From Pseudomonas sp. B21-028 (GTDB lineage: Bacteria; Pseudomonadota; Gammaproteobacteria; Pseudomonadales; Pseudomonadaceae), in assembly GCF_024749045.1 (NCBI RefSeq), contig NZ_CP087184.1:496001-560000 (forward strand): a DNA stretch of 64,000 nucleotides, in the 5' to 3' direction. A program made the translations under genes and the position numbers. Positions 53,946 through 62,787 of this stretch are shown in pieces. Below the pieces are notes generated by a model. It was given only the letters and a program-made list of their open reading frames with translations. It was not told the origin of the DNA and searched no databases. How positions within the stretch are numbered: the stretch's first letter is position 1; the number at the start of each line of letters is the position of its first letter.

Positions 53946-55004
53946 TTGCGGGTATTGCTGATCAAGACCTCTTCGCTGGGCGATGTGGTCCATACGCTGC
54001 CGGCGTTGACCGACGCGGCGCGGGCGATTCCCGGCATCCGCTTCGATTGGGTGGTGGAAGAAGGTTTCGCCGAGATTCCGACCTGGCACCCGGCGGTGGG
54101 CAAGGTCATCCCGGTGGCGATCCGTCGCTGGCGCAAGAACCTCTGGCAAACCATCAAAAGTGGCGAGTGGCGCCGCTTCAAGCAAAGCATGCGCGCCGAA
54201 AAGTACGACCTGGTCATCGACGCCCAAGGCCTGCTGAAAAGCGCCTGGCTGACCCGCTACGTCAAGGCCCCGGTGGCTGGCCTGGATAAAAACTCAGCCC
54301 GTGAACCCCTGGCGGCGCGCTTCTATTCCCGTCGCCTGGCGGTGGCACGCGGTCAACATGCGGTAGAGCGCGTGCGCCAACTGTTCGCCGTGGCGCTGGG
54401 CTACGACTTGCCCCAGAGCCTGGGCAATTACGGCCTGAGCGTCGATCGCCTGGTGGAGCTGCCGCGCGCATATCCTTATGTGGTATTCCTGCATGGCACG
54501 ACCTGGGAGTCCAAGCACTGGCCGGAGTTGTATTGGCGCCAGCTCACCGAGCGCATGGGCCAGTTCGGCGTAGTGGTGAAGTTGCCGTGGGGCAGTCCGT
54601 TGGAAAAGGCCCGGGCCGAACGCATCGCCAAAGGGCTGCGCAACGCCCTGGTGTTGCCGAAACTGAACCTGGGCGGGATGGGCAAGATACTGGCCGGCGC
54701 CCAGGCCTGTGTGGCTGTGGACACTGGCCTCGGTCACCTGGCCGCCGCCCTGGACGTGCCGACTATCTCACTGCTCGGCCCCACCAACCCGGTGCTGACC
54801 GGCGCCTATGGCAAGGGCCAGATCCATCTCGCCAGCGATTTCCCCTGTGCGCCCTGCATGCAGAAACAATGCACTTATCCGCCGACCGCCGAAGATGCCC
54901 GTCTGTTTGACCTGAAACGCGAGCAGCCCTTGTGCTTTACGCGACTGAACCCCGAGCGTGTTGCCAGCCACCTGAGCACGTTATTGGCTGAGGAGCCGCG
55001 CTGA
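53946..55004 (+). CDS. waaC: LPS heptosyltransferase I (TTG start)
   Basis: A 352-residue family 9 glycosyltransferase starting (M)RVLLIKTSSLGDVVHTLPALT, the exact heptosyltransferase I opening. The start codon is TTG at 53946, with GGAGG about 10 bp upstream inside the end of waaF; no ATG gives the right length. HGTTWESKHWP and AVDTGLGHLAAALDVPTISLLGPTNP form the nucleotide-sugar site. It adds the first heptose to Kdo of the inner core. Confidence 0.94.
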   Translation: MRVLLIKTSSLGDVVHTLPALTDAARAIPGIRFDWVVEEGFAEIPTWHPAVGKVIPVAIRRWRKNLWQTIKSGEWRRFKQSMRAEKYDLVIDAQGLLKSAWLTRYVKAPVAGLDKNSAREPLAARFYSRRLAVARGQHAVERVRQLFAVALGYDLPQSLGNYGLSVDRLVELPRAYPYVVFLHGTTWESKHWPELYWRQLTERMGQFGVVVKLPWGSPLEKARAERIAKGLRNALVLPKLNLGGMGKILAGAQACVAVDTGLGHLAAALDVPTISLLGPTNPVLTGAYGKGQIHLASDFPCAPCMQKQCTYPPTAEDARLFDLKREQPLCFTRLNPERVASHLSTLLAEEPR

Positions 55005-56125
55005 TGCAATTGGCTTTTGTCCTTTATAAATACTTTCCTTTTGGCGGCCTGCAACGTGACTTCATGCGCATCGCCCTGGAGTGCCAGCGGCGTGGTCATC
55101 AGATCCGTGTCTATACGTTGATATGGGAAGGTGACGTTCCGCCGGGTTTTGAAGTGTTGGTGGCGCCGGTCAAGGCGTTGTTCAACCACCGTCGCAACGA
55201 GAAACTCAGCGCGTGGATGGAAGCCGACCTGGCCAAGCGCCCGGTGGACCGTCTGATCGGCTTCAACAAGATGCCCGGCCTGGACGTCTATTACGCCGCC
55301 GACGGCTGTTTCGAAGACAAGGCGCAGACCCTGCGCAATTCCCTGTATCGGCGCTGGGGTCGCTACCGGCACTTCGCCGAGTACGAGCGAGCAGTGTTCG
55401 CCAGGGACGCCAAGACAGATGTGCTGATGATTTCCGAAGTCCAGCAGCCGCTGTTCATCAAACATTACGGCACGCCGCTGGAGCGTTTTCATCTGTTGCC
55501 GCCGGGCATTGCCCAGGACCGTCGCCGACCCGCCGATGCCGATGCGATTCGTGCCGCGTTCCGTGCCGAGTTCGAGCTAGCCGATGACGATCTGCTATTG
55601 GTGCAGATCGGGTCCGGGTTCAAGACCAAGGGCGTGGACCGCAGCCTCAAGGCGCTCGCCGCGCTGCCTGCCGAACTGAAAAAACGTACCCGGCTGTTTG
55701 TAATCGGCCAGGACGACCCCAAGGTATTCCAGTTGCAAAGCGCCGCGTTGGGGCTCGGTGACAATGTGCGGTTCCTCAAGGGGCGCAGCGATATCCCGCG
55801 TTTCCTCCTGGGCGCCGACCTGTTGATCCATCCGGCGTACAACGAGAACACCGGTACCGTGCTGCTCGAAGCGCTGGTGGCCGGGTTGCCGGTACTGGTC
55901 AGCGCGGTATGCGGGTACGCCCATTACATCGCCGAGGCCGACAGTGGACTGGTGCTGGACGAACCGTTCGAACAGGCGCAGCTCACCAAGTACCTGGAGC
56001 GGATGCTGGGTGATGCCGAGGCGCGGGCGGCCTGGAGCCGCAATGGTCTGGCCTTCGCTGAAACGGCCGACCTCTACAGCATGCCGCAGCACGCGGCCGA
56101 TGTGATATTGGCGGAGCACCCGTAA
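55004..56125 (+). CDS. waaG: LPS core glycosyltransferase WaaG (family 4)
   Basis: A 373-residue GT-B enzyme. It begins MQLAFVLYKYFPFGGLQRDF, with the GG-loop that binds the nucleotide, and ends with the GT4 retaining motif ENTGTVLLEALVAGLPVL. GSGFKTKGVDRSLKAL is the donor-binding region. In P. aeruginosa WaaG adds the first galactosamine of the outer core (glucose in E. coli). The start overlaps the waaC stop by one base (TGATG). Confidence 0.94.
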   Translation: MQLAFVLYKYFPFGGLQRDFMRIALECQRRGHQIRVYTLIWEGDVPPGFEVLVAPVKALFNHRRNEKLSAWMEADLAKRPVDRLIGFNKMPGLDVYYAADGCFEDKAQTLRNSLYRRWGRYRHFAEYERAVFARDAKTDVLMISEVQQPLFIKHYGTPLERFHLLPPGIAQDRRRPADADAIRAAFRAEFELADDDLLLVQIGSGFKTKGVDRSLKALAALPAELKKRTRLFVIGQDDPKVFQLQSAALGLGDNVRFLKGRSDIPRFLLGADLLIHPAYNENTGTVLLEALVAGLPVLVSAVCGYAHYIAEADSGLVLDEPFEQAQLTKYLERMLGDAEARAAWSRNGLAFAETADLYSMPQHAADVILAEHP

Positions 56126-56931
56126 TGAAATTGATGCTGGCCGAACCGTTCAAGAGCCTTTGGGCCGGGCGCGATGCGTTCGCCGAAGTCGAGGCACTCA
56201 AGGGCGAGGTCTATCGTGAACTCGAAGCCCGGCGCACCTTGCGCACGGAGGTGGACGGGCGCGGATTCTTCGTGAAGATCCACCGGGGCATCGGCTGGGG
56301 CGAGATTCTCAAGAACCTGGTCACCGCCAAGCTGCCGGTCCTCGGTGCGGGGCAGGAGTGGAAAGCCATCCAGCGCTTGCAGGAAGTCGGCGTGCCGACC
56401 ATGACCGCCGTTGCGTATGGCGAAAAGGGCCAGAACCCGGCGGACCAGCACTCCTTCATCGTTACCGAAGAGCTGGCGCCGACCATCAGCCTCGAAGACT
56501 TCAGTATCGACTGGGTCAAGCATCCGCCGCAGCCGGCGCTCAAGCGGGCGCTGATCGCCGAAGTGGCGCGCATGACCGGCATGATGCACCGTGCCGGGGT
56601 CAACCATCGCGACTGCTACATCTGCCATTTTCTGCTGCACACCGACAAACCGGTGTCCCCACAGGATTTCAAGCTCTCGGTGATCGACCTGCACCGCGCC
56701 CAGACCCGGCCGGCCATCACCACCCGCTGGCGCAACAAGGACCTGGCTGCGCTGTATTTCTCGGCGCTGGACATCGGCTTGACCCGTCGCGACAAGCTGC
56801 GCTTTTTGAAGGGCTACTTTCAGCAGCCGCTGCGCCGGATCCTGGCGCAGGAGGCCGCACTGTTGAGCTGGCTCGACGCCAAGGCCAACAAGCTCTATGC
56901 CCGTAAACAGCGATACGGGGATGCGCTCTGA
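56125..56931 (+). CDS. waaP: LPS core heptose(I) kinase
   Basis: A 268-residue kinase-fold protein. The ATP-binding lysine is K51 (GFFVKIHRG), the catalytic loop is H161-R-D163-CYICH, and the metal Asp is D188 in LSVIDLHR; D163 is the same numbered residue reported as catalytic in P. aeruginosa WaaP. It phosphorylates the first heptose, essential for outer-membrane integrity in Pseudomonas. The start overlaps the waaG stop (TAATG). Confidence 0.95.
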   Translation: MKLMLAEPFKSLWAGRDAFAEVEALKGEVYRELEARRTLRTEVDGRGFFVKIHRGIGWGEILKNLVTAKLPVLGAGQEWKAIQRLQEVGVPTMTAVAYGEKGQNPADQHSFIVTEELAPTISLEDFSIDWVKHPPQPALKRALIAEVARMTGMMHRAGVNHRDCYICHFLLHTDKPVSPQDFKLSVIDLHRAQTRPAITTRWRNKDLAALYFSALDIGLTRRDKLRFLKGYFQQPLRRILAQEAALLSWLDAKANKLYARKQRYGDAL

Positions 56932-57665
56932 TGTCGGGTTGGAAACTGGAACCGGCCTACGCCGAGCTGGCGCAGGATTTCGGCAGCCTCGACGCTGTGT
57001 TTGCCCTGCAAGGGGAGCGCTTGACCCGCGACCCGCTGTCGGAGGTGATCCGCGTACAGCGCAATGGCGTGAACTACTATGTCAAGCGCTACGTCGGCGC
57101 CGGCAAGGGCTTGCGCCGTTACCTGGGCAGGCCGCGAGTCAAGTCCGAATGGCAGAACCTCAAGCGCTTTGCCAAGTGGGGCATCCCCACGGCCGAGATC
57201 GTGGCATGGGGCCTGGAGCGTCACGGCGCGTCCTATGCCCGGGGTGCGATGATCACTCGCGAACTGCCCCACACCGAAGACCTCTCGGCCCTGGCCGATC
57301 GTCACGACCCGCGGTTGGCCGATCGCACCTGGGTCGATGGAGTGAGTCGGCAACTGGCTGGCTACACCCGGACCATGCACGAGCATCGTTTCACCCATAA
57401 CGATCTGAAGTGGCGCAATCTGCTGATCGACGATCAGTCACAGCTGTTCCTGATCGACTGCCCGAACGGTGATTTCTGGCGTGGCTTCTGGCTCAATTAC
57501 CGCATCACCAAGGACCTGGCATGCCTGGATAAAGTCGCCAAGTATCACTTGTCGGCCACCCAGCGCCTGCGTTTCTATCTGCAATACCGCCAACGCGACC
57601 GACTCGACAGGTGCGACAAGAAACGCATTCGTCACGTGGTGAGATTTTTCGAGGGGCGTGAATGA
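56931..57665 (+). CDS. wapP: LPS core kinase WapP
   Basis: A 244-residue small kinase of the Kdo/WaaP family. K52 in YYVKRYVG is the ATP lysine, H156-N-D158-LKWRN163 the catalytic loop, and D176 in LFLIDCPNGD the metal ligand, so it looks active. In P. aeruginosa the gene in this place (PA5008) is wapP, implicated in phosphorylating inner-core heptose. It overlaps waaP by 1 bp and wapQ by 4 bp. Confidence 0.9.
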   Translation: MSGWKLEPAYAELAQDFGSLDAVFALQGERLTRDPLSEVIRVQRNGVNYYVKRYVGAGKGLRRYLGRPRVKSEWQNLKRFAKWGIPTAEIVAWGLERHGASYARGAMITRELPHTEDLSALADRHDPRLADRTWVDGVSRQLAGYTRTMHEHRFTHNDLKWRNLLIDDQSQLFLIDCPNGDFWRGFWLNYRITKDLACLDKVAKYHLSATQRLRFYLQYRQRDRLDRCDKKRIRHVVRFFEGRE

Positions 57666-58414
57666 CTGATTTCCTGGCCGCTGAAGACCGGCCATTGCTG
57701 GAGCGCCACGGCCTGGACAGTTTCGAGGCCCTGTGGTCCCGGCAACTGGACGCGGTGGACGAACCCAACACTTCGGGAGACGGCTGGAGCAGTGTGTTCC
57801 GGTTGGAACTGGAAGGGCGGGGCTATTACCTCAAGCGCCAGAGCAATTACCTGACGCGGACCTTGTCCCACCCCTTAGGTGAGCCAAGTTTTTCCCGGGA
57901 GTTTCGCAACATCAGCCATTATCGCCAGCTGGGAATACCGGCCCTGCAAGCGGTGTTCTACGGCCAGCGCAAGATCGACGGCGAGGTGCGGGCAATCCTG
58001 CTGACGCGGGCCCTGGATGGCTGGAGTGACCTGGATTCGCTATTGCAGGGGTGGTCGGCGCTGACAGCGACACACCGTTCGACCATCCTGAAGGCCTGTG
58101 GTCAATTGGCGCGACGCCTGCACGGCATGCGTCAGGTCCACGGTTGCTTTTACCCCAAGCACATCTTTCTGCAAGCGACTGTCGACGGCTATCAGGCGCA
58201 GTTGATCGACCTGGAGAAGACCCGCCCGCTGCTGTTCGGTCAGCGCGACAGGATCAAGGATCTTGAGCCTTTGCTGCGTCGCGCGTCAGTCTGGAATGAG
58301 GGCGAGGTTCGCCAGTTGCTGGCTACCTATCTGGACCAGCCGCCGGACGCCGCTCTGGTCGACCGCTGGTTGACCCGCCTGACCGCCCGGCGCAGCCACA
58401 AGGAAGCCCGTTGA
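57662..58414 (+). CDS. wapQ: WapQ/InaA-type LPS kinase-like protein lacking the usual catalytic Asp
   Basis: A 250-residue WaaP/InaA-family protein. The ATP lysine (K58, YYLKRQ) and metal Asp (D183, QLIDLEK) are present, but the catalytic loop reads H160-G-C162-FYPKH, where WaaP has H-R-D. The Asp that acts as base is thus replaced by Cys in this alignment. It may use another residue or be a non-catalytic partner of the neighbouring kinases. Position matches P. aeruginosa wapQ (PA5007). It overlaps its neighbours at both ends. Confidence 0.87.
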   Translation: MTDFLAAEDRPLLERHGLDSFEALWSRQLDAVDEPNTSGDGWSSVFRLELEGRGYYLKRQSNYLTRTLSHPLGEPSFSREFRNISHYRQLGIPALQAVFYGQRKIDGEVRAILLTRALDGWSDLDSLLQGWSALTATHRSTILKACGQLARRLHGMRQVHGCFYPKHIFLQATVDGYQAQLIDLEKTRPLLFGQRDRIKDLEPLLRRASVWNEGEVRQLLATYLDQPPDAALVDRWLTRLTARRSHKEAR

Positions 58415-59865
58415 TGTTTTTGTCCGAATTGAAAAGCGCCGGTCGCAGTCCCGGCCTGCCCCTGAGCCTGGCGCTGGCCGATGCCGCCGGCCCGGCGCAA
58501 TTGCAGTTGCTGTCGCTGTTGCGGGTGTTGCCGGGCCAGCGTTATGTCGGTGCCGGCGTCTGGCGCGGCCGCCCGGTACTGGCCAAATTGCTGGTCGGCA
58601 GCAAGGCCGCCCGGCATTTCCAGCGCGAACTGCAAGGCGTGCGCCTGCTGGCGGAACAGGGTTTGACGACGCCGTTGTTGTTGGCCGACGGTCTGAAAGA
58701 TGGCGAGGGCGGTTGGTTGTTGTTCGAGTTACTCGAAGGCGCCGAAAGCCTGGGGGATGCCTGGAAACAGGTCGAGCACCTGCCGCTGTTGGCCGACGAG
58801 CAAGCGGCGGTGCTGGCCGAGGCCTTGGGGGTCATTGCACAACTGCATGGCAAAGGTTTGTGGCAGGAAGACCTGCACTTGGACAACCTGCTGCGCCACG
58901 ACGGTCAACTCTATTTGATCGACGGTGCCGGCATCCGTGCCGAGACGCCGGGGCAGCCCTTGTCGCGACAAAAGGTGTTGGAAAATCTTGGGGTGTTTTT
59001 CGCCCAGTTACCCAAGTCCATCGAGCCATTCACCGAAGAGTTGCTGGTGCACTATCTGCTGGGCAACGCCGAACACGCACTGCCCATGGAGGCGCTGCAG
59101 AAACAGATCGACAAGGTGCAGGCCTGGCGGCTGAACGACTTCCTGGAAAAGGTCGGGCGCGAATGCAGCCTGTTCAGTGTGCAACGTGGGGCTTTCGGCC
59201 TGCGGGCGATCCGGCGTGACGAAGAAGCGGCCATGATACCGGTGCTGGAGCGGGCGGATGCCTTGCTGGACCAGGGCCACTTGTACAAGACCGGTGGCGC
59301 GGCGAGTGTCGGCAAAGTCGAGGTGGGCGACCGTACCCTGGTCATCAAACGCTACAACATCAAGAATTTCGCCCATTGGCTCAAGCGCTTCTGGCGTCCC
59401 AGTCGTGCCTGGCATTCCTGGCGCGAAGGCCATCGCCTGGCGTTTCTCGGCATCGCCACCCCCAAACCCCTGGCGTTGCTGGAAAAGCGCTTCCTGTGGC
59501 TGCGGCGTGGTGCCTACCTGGTGACCGAATATCTGTCGGGGCCGGACATCATCGAACGCTTTGCCCCTTACGTCGAAAGTGGCGAGGCGCCCGAAGCCGA
59601 GTTGCTGGCGCTGGACCGATTGTTCGCCGACCTGATCCGCGAGCGCATCAGCCACGGCGACCTCAAGGGACACAACCTGTTCTGGCAGCAGGATCGCTGG
59701 GCACTGATCGACCTGGATTCCATGTGCCAGCACCGCACCGACGCCAGCTTCGCCCCGGCCTATTCCCGGGATCGGGCGCGGTTCATGCGCAATTGGCCTG
59801 AAAGTAGTGCGTTGTTTCGGGTGATTGATCAGCGGTTACCCAAGGATATTTCCGGCGAGTCCTGA
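58414..59865 (+). CDS. Tandem double kinase-fold protein of the LPS core operon
   Basis: A 483-residue protein containing two WaaP-like kinase modules. Module 1 has K58 (VLAKLL), a loop E152-D153-LHLDN158 and D170 (LYLIDGAG). Module 2 has K312 (LVIKRYN), H414-G-D416-LKGHN421 and D433 (ALIDLDSM). Both keep the full set of catalytic residues. It lies at the place of P. aeruginosa PA5006, whose function is not firmly known. A core sugar is the likely acceptor, by neighbourhood. ATG 58414 overlaps the wapQ stop (TGATG); the TTG three bases earlier is less likely. Confidence 0.88.
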   Translation: MFLSELKSAGRSPGLPLSLALADAAGPAQLQLLSLLRVLPGQRYVGAGVWRGRPVLAKLLVGSKAARHFQRELQGVRLLAEQGLTTPLLLADGLKDGEGGWLLFELLEGAESLGDAWKQVEHLPLLADEQAAVLAEALGVIAQLHGKGLWQEDLHLDNLLRHDGQLYLIDGAGIRAETPGQPLSRQKVLENLGVFFAQLPKSIEPFTEELLVHYLLGNAEHALPMEALQKQIDKVQAWRLNDFLEKVGRECSLFSVQRGAFGLRAIRRDEEAAMIPVLERADALLDQGHLYKTGGAASVGKVEVGDRTLVIKRYNIKNFAHWLKRFWRPSRAWHSWREGHRLAFLGIATPKPLALLEKRFLWLRRGAYLVTEYLSGPDIIERFAPYVESGEAPEAELLALDRLFADLIRERISHGDLKGHNLFWQQDRWALIDLDSMCQHRTDASFAPAYSRDRARFMRNWPESSALFRVIDQRLPKDISGES

Positions 59866-59882
59866 ATCGGGCCTGCGGCCCT

Positions 59883-59946
59883 ATCGCGAGCAGGCTCGCT
59901 CCCACATTAGTCTGCAGCGTACTGTGGGAGCGAGCCTGCTCGCGAA
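59883..59946. repeat. REPIN after the kinase genes
   Basis: A reverse REP (59883-59906) and a forward REP (59923-59946) face each other with a short 16-bp spacer, much shorter than the other REPINs here. It separates the waaF-kinase operon from the carbamoyltransferase gene. Confidence 0.9.
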
Positions 59947-60045
59947 GGACGGAGTACCAGGCACCTGAGCATTCAGGACTGCCCAGGTTTTACAGGCACC
60001 AGGCGCTCGCCACTCACCGCTAGCGGCTTACCGTCGCTTTTACGC

Positions 60046-60051
60046 TATAAT
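60046..60051 (+). promoter_or_regulatory. Candidate -10 box of the carbamoyltransferase operon
   Basis: A perfect TATAAT within TACGCTATAATCCCGCCC, 93 bp before the GTG start. No good -35 lies 16-18 bp upstream, so the assignment rests on the -10 and on the operon break created by the REPIN. Confidence 0.45.
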
Positions 60052-60143
60052 CCCGCCCTTTAGCTGCCCAACGCCCCGGCGAGCGGCACATTCATTTTTC
60101 GCGGCGCTTGTCGCCCGTATGCAGACTTAAGAGGCTAGACCCT

Positions 60144-61892
60144 GTGGCATTGACGATTCTTGGCCTGTCCGGCGCCCTTAGCCATGATCCTTCCGCAGCG
60201 CTGTACATAGACGGCAAGCTGATCGCGGCGGCCGAGGAAGAGCGTTTCGTACGCGATAAACATGCAAAGAACCGCATGCCCTATGAGTCGGCGAAGTTCT
60301 GCCTGGAGCAGGCCGGCATCAAGCCATCCGATGTGGATGTGGTGGCAATTCCGTTCGCGCCGATCAGCCTGTTCGGCGAGGCGCGCTGGCACTACGCCAA
60401 GCGCTATTGGTATGCCCCGGACCGCGCCCTTGATGCGATCTTGATGGGCAACCGTCGCTACAAGCGCTATCGCCGCAAGATCGTCTGGTGCCTGGAGCAA
60501 TTGGGCTTCGATCCGAAAAAGATCAAGATCGAGCCGGTCGAGCACCACTTGGCCCACGCCTCCAGCGCGTATCACTGCTCGGGTTTCCAGGAAAAGACCG
60601 CGATCCTGGGCATCGACGGCAAGGGTGAGTACGCCACGACCTTCTTCGGCTACGGCGAAAACGGCAAGATCCACAAGATCAAGGAATTCTTCGATCCGGA
60701 CTCCCTGGGCGGTCTGTATGGTGCGATCACCGAATTCCTTGGCTTTGAAATGCTCGACGGCGAATTCAAGGTCATGGGCATGGCGCCCTACGGCGATGCC
60801 AGCAAGTACGATTTCTCGCGCCTGGCCTCGTTTGAGAACGGCCAGTTGGTGATCAACACCGAATACGCCAACGTGATCGGCCTGCGCCGCTATAAAGAGA
60901 AGGGCAAGGGGTTCTACTTCTCGCCGAAGCTGATTGAATGGCTCGGTCCCAAGCGCGAAGGCGATATCGCCGACGAGCCGTACATCCATTACGCGGCCAG
61001 CATGCAGGCGCTGTTCGAGAAACTCGCGCTGCAGATGATCGACCACTACCTGGGCGACGTGCTCAAGGAAACCGGCAAGCTGGCTTTCGCCGGCGGTTGT
61101 GCGTTGAACGTCAAGCTGAACCAGAAGATCATCGCCCGTGACGACGTCAAGGAGCTGTTCGTGCAGCCGGCTTCCGGCGACGCCGGTACCGCGGTGGGCG
61201 CGGCCGCCTATGTGTCCCATGCCCGTGGCGTGCCCGTGGAGAAGATGGAACACGTCTACCTCGGCCCGGCCTACAGCAACGAAGACGTGATCGCCGCCTG
61301 CGCCCGTCATCCGAGCAAACCGGCGTGGCGCAAGATCGATAACACCCCCGAGCGCATTGCCAAGATCATGGTCGACGGCAACCCGGTGGCCTGGTTCCAG
61401 GGCCGCATGGAGTTTGGCCCGCGCGCCCTGGGCGGTCGCTCGATCATCGGTTGCCCGAGCGCCAGCGGCGTGGCTGATCGCATCAACGAGCAGATCAAGT
61501 TCCGCGAGCGCTGGAGGCCTTTCTGCCCGTCGATGCTCGACACCGTCGCGCCGCAGATGATCAAGGTCGATCATCCCGCACCCTTCATGACCTTCACGTT
61601 CGAAGTGGCCGAAGAGTGGAAAACCCGCGTGCCGGAAGTTGTCCATGAGGACGGTACTTCCCGGGCCCAGGTGCTCAAGCGCGAATACAACCCGCGCTAC
61701 TACGACATGATGAAAGCCCTGGAAGTCCTGACAGGCAACGGCGTGTCCCTGAACACCTCGCTCAACCGCCGCGGCGAACCGATGATCTGCTCACCGACCG
61801 ACGCGCTGAACATGTTCTATGGCTCTGACCTGCAATACTTGATCATGGAAGACATTCTGGTGGTCAAAGACAGCGTGGATGCTTATGACTGA
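60144..61892 (+). CDS. Carbamoyltransferase, probable LPS core (WapO-like)
   Basis: A 582-residue protein of the NodU/CmcH/TobZ family. The N-terminal Kae1-like part begins (M)ALTILGLSGALSHDPSAALY and contains EHHLAHASSAYHCSGF with metal-binding His residues. The C-terminal YrdC-like part has the MEFGPRALGGRSIIGCP block. It forms carbamoyl-adenylate and transfers the carbamoyl group. In P. aeruginosa the gene at this locus (PA5005) is held responsible for 7-O-carbamoyl heptose. GTG 60144 is the start, giving the family N-terminus, with AGAGG upstream; the longer frame start is a shadow. Confidence 0.9.
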   Translation: MALTILGLSGALSHDPSAALYIDGKLIAAAEEERFVRDKHAKNRMPYESAKFCLEQAGIKPSDVDVVAIPFAPISLFGEARWHYAKRYWYAPDRALDAILMGNRRYKRYRRKIVWCLEQLGFDPKKIKIEPVEHHLAHASSAYHCSGFQEKTAILGIDGKGEYATTFFGYGENGKIHKIKEFFDPDSLGGLYGAITEFLGFEMLDGEFKVMGMAPYGDASKYDFSRLASFENGQLVINTEYANVIGLRRYKEKGKGFYFSPKLIEWLGPKREGDIADEPYIHYAASMQALFEKLALQMIDHYLGDVLKETGKLAFAGGCALNVKLNQKIIARDDVKELFVQPASGDAGTAVGAAAYVSHARGVPVEKMEHVYLGPAYSNEDVIAACARHPSKPAWRKIDNTPERIAKIMVDGNPVAWFQGRMEFGPRALGGRSIIGCPSASGVADRINEQIKFRERWRPFCPSMLDTVAPQMIKVDHPAPFMTFTFEVAEEWKTRVPEVVHEDGTSRAQVLKREYNPRYYDMMKALEVLTGNGVSLNTSLNRRGEPMICSPTDALNMFYGSDLQYLIMEDILVVKDSVDAYD

Positions 61893-62787
61893 GGTTTTGG
61901 TTAGCGTTGTAATACCCGCCTATAACTATGCCGAAACCTTGCCGCGTGCGGTGAACTCGGTGGTAGCGCAGTTGGGGGATTCCAAGGCTGAACTGCTGGT
62001 AATCGATGACGGTTCCACGGACGCGACGCCGCAAGTCCTGGAGCGGCTGTTGGCGAAACATGGCGGCATCTTCCGGGTGCTGCGTAAGCCCAATGGAGGG
62101 TTGTCTTCGGTGCGCAATCGCGGGATCGAAGAGGCTAGGGGGGACTACCTGATTTTTCTCGACGCCGATGATGAGATGGCCCCTGGCGCGCTGGCAATGG
62201 TGGCCGGGCATATTGCCTGTCATCCCGAAAGTCGCATGATCATTGGCGGGCATTGGTCGGTGTTCGCCGATGGGCGGCGCGTCCGACACTGCGTCAGGCC
62301 ACTGCCTGCGACGCCGCGGAAACGGGTTTGTGCCTACTTGCTGGAAAAAACGATGTCGCTGTCCAATGGTGCCTGTGTGATGCACCGCGAAGTGTTCGGC
62401 CCGGGCAATTACCCTGAACATTTGCATAACGTCGAGGATATTCCGGTGTTTGCCCAGGTGTTGGCAGGTTTCACCTGCAGCGTACTTGACCAGCCGCTGG
62501 CGCTGATCCACAAGCACGACGACAGCATGCGTCATGACCTCAAGCAAAGCTTGGCGGCCGGGGTGGGGATGGTCGACGAAGTGTTTTCACCGGCACGCCA
62601 GCCGCACTTGCAAGACTTGCGCAAGGCGTTTATGGCGCAACGTTGTCTGTCGCTGTTCCGCGATTGCTACAGCGCTGGTGAGTACGCCAAGGCCAAGACC
62701 TTTTATGCCGAAGCGGTGCGCATCGACATCCGCTCGCTCGTGCGTTGGTCTTACACCCGCAAGGCCATTCGGTTGTTGTTCAGATGA
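61885..62787 (+). CDS. Family 2 glycosyltransferase, LPS core region
   Basis: A 300-residue GT-A enzyme. It begins MTEVLVSVVIPAYNYAETL and shows VIDDGSTDATPQVL and NRGIEEARGDYLIFLDADDEM, where DADD is the metal site. The C-terminal third (AGVGMVDEVFSPARQ and following) is helical. It probably adds an outer-core sugar; this position differs from P. aeruginosa, where a family 4 enzyme (wapH) occurs. ATG 61885 is chosen (GGA 8 bp upstream); ATG 61879 is possible. It overlaps the carbamoyltransferase end by 8 bp. Confidence 0.87.
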   Translation: MTEVLVSVVIPAYNYAETLPRAVNSVVAQLGDSKAELLVIDDGSTDATPQVLERLLAKHGGIFRVLRKPNGGLSSVRNRGIEEARGDYLIFLDADDEMAPGALAMVAGHIACHPESRMIIGGHWSVFADGRRVRHCVRPLPATPRKRVCAYLLEKTMSLSNGACVMHREVFGPGNYPEHLHNVEDIPVFAQVLAGFTCSVLDQPLALIHKHDDSMRHDLKQSLAAGVGMVDEVFSPARQPHLQDLRKAFMAQRCLSLFRDCYSAGEYAKAKTFYAEAVRIDIRSLVRWSYTRKAIRLLFR

